This document shows positions 58,735 through 64,000 of a stretch of DNA of 64,000 nt, piece by piece. The notes below the pieces were generated by a model, which saw only the letters and a list, made by a program, of their open reading frames with translations, made no database searches and was not told the DNA's origin. Origin of the DNA: Panorpa germanica (Eukaryota; Arthropoda; Insecta; Mecoptera; Panorpidae); assembly GCA_963678705.1 (NCBI GenBank), contig OY783223.1:1984001-2048000 (forward strand), written 5' to 3'. The stretch's first letter is position 1. Every line of letters begins with the position of its first letter. The translations under genes were made by a program, and so were the position numbers.

Positions 58735-61700
58735 TCATATGGTAGTTAATGTCTTCCTTGAAGATTCTTTCTTTGAATTTTTGTTTTTTTTTGCTCTTTT
58801 CTTATCAGATCGTCCTTTTTCTAATGATGCTAAACACGCAGCACGTTTTGCATACACTTCCATGGTCTTATGCTCCCCTTCTGACATCACCCCTATGGAA
58901 AATACATGGCAGATGAAAATATTGCAAATGAGCAACCAAAGAAAAAAGTTGTTGTGAAAAAAAGAAAAAATGTCTCGATTATTTATTTCTACAGTGACGT
59001 GATACGAAAAGTGAACTTAAAATATTTAAAATAATAGATATTTTATATTTAAATTAAAAATTAAAAGAAACGACCCTTTAAAAATTATTTCACAAACCCA
59101 TTGCTTAATTATTCTTACGTTCTAAGTGATCCAAAATCTTTTGGGTGTTCCTCTGGCGAGTATGTCTGAGTTCAGCACTTTCTTTATCCCAATCATCTTG
59201 TAATTTCCAGAAATCTTTCAAATACACTATTCGACTAAATGTTAAACTTTCAGCATCCGTTGGGGTCAAATAACAACTAAAAATAGATTGCAAATTAATT
59301 ACGTCACAAAAAAAATCATAACTCATCACTGGATTTTTTGAAATTAAAAAACCAAAATGATTTCATTAGTTGATAAGTTTCTGCAGAGTTAACCCTGTAG
59401 AGTTTTTTATTTTTATTGATTTTTTAATTTTTTACAGCACTTGGAAATCAAAATACCGATTTTTCATGAAAGAAACAGAAACTATGTTATTTTAAAATAC
59501 GTTAAAATAAAAAAAAACTCGACAGCGTTATCTCAGCATTTATGTAAAGAAAGAGTGTGCAAAATTTCAAAAGAATCGGTCCAGTAGATTTTGAGTTAGA
59601 GAGGACACCGACTGACAAACGCGTTTAAAAGTTTCAAAGAAAGACGAAACCAGACCAGAGAGATGAAGATTTAAAACTCTATATCTTCGACAGTTTTACT
59701 CCAATCGACTTCAAATTTTCACACAATAAACTTAATGAATAAATTAATAAATTTTAAAAAAAGTTGAAACTTCATCCACCTTTCCTTAGGAAAAGTACGT
59801 AAGAAATGGAGATTTTTCTTACCGAGTTCCACTCTCTGGATATTTGGATAAATCTAGTCCGGGTATCTTTTCCAAAACAAGTTGCAATTTTGGATGAATT
59901 AGTGACTTTTTATAATCTTCTTTATTGAATTTATTAGCCTACAACATAAATATTAAGATAAAGATTAAGATTGTCAAGTAATGCACCTAATGAGTTTGCA
60001 TCTACCGTAGAAAGGTCCATTCTGCATTCTGTCGAAGGACTGGCTGGACGGTGTCCAAGAATTACTAAAAAGATAACTTTTAATCATTATTTAAATTTCA
60101 TTAATAAATGTTGTACTTAATAATGATCTGAAGCAGATCATTATATATTTAAATAGCATTACCATCAGTGAAACTGTTATCTTTTAATTTCATTCCTTTT
60201 TCACTTTCCTCGCTTAACATGTCTTCGCTCGGGAGACAATAGTGATAATTTCTTCTTTTGCATTCCAAGTAATGTTTCCTACAAAGTATATGCAATGAAA
60301 GTGTGAACCCCATGATTTATTATATTATAACGCTACCAGAAGTCGTTGTATTTTAGGAGATATTAAAAATTATAAGTCATTTTGTAATTTACTAGTAACT
60401 ACAAAACAGTACTAGTAACCCAGTCAACAATTTGGTGAAGTGCCCTATTTGGTGAAGTTCGAGTCACTCGTACAATTCTATTCTAACGCTTTACAAGTTC
60501 GAAGCAACAACACAGAAACCAATTTTAGTTCAAATTCATTCTCTACCTGTCACAGATTTTGTGTTAGTTGTTAGAATTTTTTCATAATAATATTCCTTTT
60601 TTTTCCAACATCATTCATTAGGTAGCAGTTGTTTCTTCCATATTTTTCTTAGTTCACTTTCATTCCAAAGTGAGAGAGAAACGAGATGCGGTTAGACAAG
60701 TAAAATATATTTTTCACCGTTACACTTGTATAGTATTTTGTTCAGTGCAGTATGCTTAAAGTATATGCTATCCTTTTTCAACAAATATTTCTTTAATGGT
60801 AATAGACAGACGCTGTCTCCCTCAATCCCCGAATATAATGTATATAAACGAAGATAGTATTTAGCGTTGGTAAGACAGAGGTTTTAAACCTAACGCAGAC
60901 CTGCCGATCGTGAATTTTTAAATCACCAAAACAATGTAAAAAACTAATATAACGAGTATTGTTGAAGATGAATAATATTCATTAAAAAAATCACGATCCG
61001 TACTAAAGATTACATCTATTTATTTCTTCATTTAAATATTTATATTTTGCAGACCCTAAAAAAGTAGAATTCCATTAAGTTTTATACCCCTGCTAGTGTC
61101 AAGTTTATAACTCCGGTCATAAATCATAAACTGGAGTCGCTTTTAATTCAGCAGTGAACCGTCGTTGCAATGTCTGTAACTCATAAAAAGGGCCTTTCCT
61201 ATGAACGACTGAATAGAAAACGAACACGTTCCAGACAAAAAACTCATGATATGTAATAGAAATTAAGTAGAATTTACTCCAAAATGTTTACTGGGTAGTA
61301 ACAGCTGGAACTACCTAATTTCTTCAGATCGCAAAGCTCTCCCCGGACTTTTCTCCTCCCAGCTCCTCTTCATTTCTAATATCTCTTCCTCTCTCGATCG
61401 ATCTTCAGCAACGGTTACAGCATGATCACTATCAAAACCGATACTAAGACTCCAATTGGGAGTCCCAAATTCTTTTAAACCATTCTGTAAATATTTAATC
61501 ATTTGAATATATTAATCTTAAAGAAACTCATAATACAAATGTTCCTCTCACCTTCTTTAAAGTAGGATTTAAAGGCCGTTCCTTATTCAGTGCATTCTTA
61601 AAATATCTAGACTCCTTAACCTTATCAGAAAAAACCCATTCGTCATTTGGCAACGGCCATTTTTTATCAATAACTATTGCTTTGACAATGTATATCTTTT

Positions 61701-63873
61701 CCTTAATGGTAGAGTCCCCGGATTTATGTGATAAATCTTTATTGTTGTCCTTCAAAATAAACTTTGGATTCAATTTCGGTTTCAATAAATGTTTTGGCCT
61801 AAAATCTTGTGTAGATGTATCTTGTTCGTCATCAGACAAAAGCAATTGTTTCTTAGATAACGCTGCTTTCAGTTGAACCATACTTTCATCTGAATCTCTT
61901 CTATACTCCAGCAGCAAAACTGGCATTTCAAAGCTTCCTTTGTGGATCAGTTGTCCAATTGTTGTTCCCTGATCAGAGATACAAGATAAGCAAATAACAG
62001 CATCCTTATCGGAAGATTGCCAGGCTATCATCAACTGCGCATTGTCCTGCACCTTCACCAAACATTTACAGATCAGATCTGATTGATCAGGAATGTAATA
62101 ATTCATTACAGTTTGCTTCATTAGTTTAGGAACTTTTAGCAAATTACATTTTGGAGACATATTGTCACAGCAATGCATTAATGGTTCGTTAGTTTCACAA
62201 AATATTCCAAACTTCCATTTTAAAACTGGAATCGGTTTGGACGTTGTATTCCAGCCGTAGCCAACTACTGTATATCCCATGGAGTTGTTTTCGTACTCAA
62301 AGATGTCTGGAGTGTTGTTGAAAAGAGGAACTTCCTTATTATTGTCATTGTCAAATACTCTCAGCATGTACAGAGTCAATCCACAGAATAATTCCAGTCG
62401 ATAGACCACAGGATATTTGGAATGGCTGAACAAAACCATTCTCATAATCGGCGTCCACTTGTTGGCTCCTACTTTCTGCACAGATCCCTGATAAAAAAAT
62501 GATTTTAGAGTAAACTTAGATTCATTGGACAGGCTATAAACTTTTTTACATATTCTATCATCAAAGAAATTGTGAAATAATTTGAAAGCCATTTGATTAC
62601 GATGCGTATCTGCAAACACTTTATCGTATATACTTTTCAGCGAATTCCAAGTCAGTTTATAATTTAGGTGTTTGGGATCGTGGTACATCATAATCTTCTT
62701 AACGTATACCAATCTAAAGAATGATTTTATTGTATCAGCAGCCTTTTCTTTAATCCCTTTTGCTTGATCTACACGTTCGTCAACAATTGAAAGAGCTCTT
62801 CCTATATTTGGATCTATAAATAATATTCTTAGAGCTCGTTTATATTCCTTAAATTCTTCTTCATTAGAAGATACTGTTTTAATTATTTCTAACAAGCTAT
62901 TGAAGTACGCTTCGTAGATATAACTTGGTAAGTTAAAATTGACTTGATTATTGTCATGTACTTCATGATCACATTTCAAGACACCATAAAAGTTTTTGAT
63001 AGCGTGCTTGTACTCTTTTATCCCGAAACTAATCAATAATTCGTAATACGCGCTGCTGATTCTGTAGGCCAGCATTCTGAGACAATAACTATCGCAACTT
63101 ATTAACTGCAGTATTTGTTCCAAACTTCCTAAATTTATTTGGGTTTTGCTCATGATATGCAAACTGTAAGTAGTTTCTGATTTAAACCACAGTTTGAAAA
63201 CCTTTCGGCCTTTTGGAATCCAAACGATATCTGTTTTTGATCCTGTAGTTTTGATGATGAAGCAAGGATCTTCACCTTGGTACGATCTCCAGTTAAATTC
63301 TTCTAATAAACAATACCCAAAACTTTGTTCCTCGCTATCTACATTGTGATCTTTCACAGCATTTAAATTAAAATGGGAAAACGTAATATAAATATATGAG
63401 TCTTCCAAGTTTTCCATGAATAAATATATCGGATTGTTTCGGAAGCACGACAAAGTATTTGGCCAAGCAATGTCGAAATATTTTGCTTTGTGATCACGTT
63501 TTTTCTTGCCATCCCCTTGTCCCTCTGAGGCCGTAATCTTGTTTCTTGATGAGTAAGGTAACTTTGCTGATAGTTTGTAATTATACATTTGTGTTGATGG
63601 TTTTATAAATATGTAAATCTTTTTGATATATTTTAATATGTTTTCTAGGTCGACCCAAATACCAAGATCACCAGGTAGAAGCGGTATTAATTTCGTTGTG
63701 CTCTCTTCCTTCTCCTGCGCTAAAATAAATTTCTGCTATTAGCTTAACAGGTTAATAATAATAAATCATAGTAAAAAGAAATTATTTAAAACTTTAAAAT
63801 GGTTTTTAAAAAAACTATTCTTGTTATTAAGGGGCGTAATTTGTAACTGCTTACCTGACAATTTATCAAAGCC
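58735..63873 (-). CDS. Androglobin paralogue 2 (3' eight exons; 5' part outside the window)
   Basis: Exons in the window: 63855-63873 (19-nt micro-exon, inferred), 61552-63719, 61315-61484, 60163-60278, 60006-60064, 59823-59938, 59119-59276, 58735-58892; phases close to 987 aa plus stop. Each exon matches one of paralogue 1 in order, phase and content (for example NWSLSIGFDSDHAVTVAEDR, RKHYLECKRRNYHYCLP, LIHPKLQLVLEKIPGLDLSKYP, TDAESLTFSRIVYLKDFWK). An IQ-type helix is kept (KAADTIKSFFRLVYVKKI), as is the globin-A/B-like TWNSLKSIYDKVFAD. Where paralogue 1 has ALKHLAFKLSDAYYDLL this copy has CLRMLAYRISSAYYELL. The tail is lysine-rich. The N-terminal calpain-like part is expected to the right of base 64000. 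The 1.04-kb intron 60279-61314 shows no known repeat; the intron 59277-59822 is mostly family B. Confidence 0.8.
59300..59772 (-). repeat. Family B repeat in an androglobin 2 intron
   Basis: Reverse-orientation copy, TCATAACTCATCACTGGATT through TTTTACTCCAATCGACTTC to AATAAACTTAAT. It fills most of the intron between exons 59119-59276 and 59823-59938. Confidence 0.75.
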
Positions 63874-64000
63874 CTATAATTTACAAATTAGGCTACTTAT
63901 GCCAGTTCCAAGATATGGGATCCATTTTGCTCTTTATTTAAGGTCTTCTGATAGTTTTTTGTAAACTTACATAGCTTAGTTTAAAAAATATAGGCATTAG
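63874..64000. other. Upstream intron of androglobin paralogue 2
   Basis: Sequence 5' of the inferred micro-exon. No further exon is recognised before the window ends. Confidence 0.4.

Noticed and set aside
59040-59102. GACCCTTTAAAAATTATTTC with CACAAACCCATT, resembling a family A right end
   Set aside because: Too diverged and lacking the rest of the element. It could be an old remnant (a similar phrase is at 38900-38935) but is not strong enough to list as a copy.

Overview
The window is AT-rich nuclear DNA, almost certainly from an insect. It has short-intron genes with GT-AG boundaries, alpha-tubulin genes whose first intron follows the ATG, animal-type Zwilch, GCP3 and androglobin genes, and a dense load of non-LTR retrotransposon remnants and small inverted-repeat DNA transposons. 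I cannot fix the order of insects from the sequence. Seven protein genes could be assembled exon by exon. In each one the splice phases close exactly (lengths divisible by three, one terminal stop), which is the main support for the models. The seventh (androglobin copy 2) runs off the right edge.

Layout. 1-15.6 kb: no host gene seen; repeats only (family A and B repeats, two PIF/Harbinger-like MITEs, one further TIR MITE, two LINE remnants including an open RNase H reading frame). 15.7-21.1 kb, minus strand: RpS29 (56 aa, three exons) and directly upstream of it zwilch (13 exons, 648 aa). 22.2-26.8 kb, minus: two tandem, divergent alpha-tubulin genes (449 and 448 aa) with identical intron positions. 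29.0-35.4 kb, plus: gamma-tubulin complex component 3 (13 exons, 882 aa), followed 27 nt later by an unrecognised 110-codon ORF. 39.2-42.3 kb, plus: a threonine aldolase (6 exons, 394 aa). 42.6-46.7 kb: a 314-bp duplication and then about 40 tandem copies of an 87-bp minisatellite. 47.4-63.9 kb, minus: two tandem paralogues of androglobin, the first complete (15 exons, 1506 aa), the second with its last 8 exons in the window (987 aa).

Functional theme. Zwilch (kinetochore RZZ complex), two alpha-tubulins and GCP3 (microtubule nucleation) are all spindle or microtubule genes, and androglobin is a cilium/sperm-associated globin-calpain protein in other animals. The neighbourhood therefore looks rich in division or flagellum genes, but joint regulation is only an inference.

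Mobile DNA. The commonest repeat is family A: 15 copies plus one adjoining fragment, about 630 bp when full length, ends GGGCTTGTGTCCT, lying in introns and intergenic DNA and never in an exon. One copy sits inside one arm of a large palindrome in a GCP3 intron. The other arm preserves the empty site, so the insertion junction can be read directly (an AT dinucleotide on each side). A second family (C) is a long-inverted-repeat element that carries family A in its middle at two complete loci and, at one of them, a hAT-type MITE as well. The most unusual structures are the tandem androglobins, the GCP3 palindrome, the composite C/A/hAT element and the 87-bp minisatellite whose unit is an exact multiple of three.
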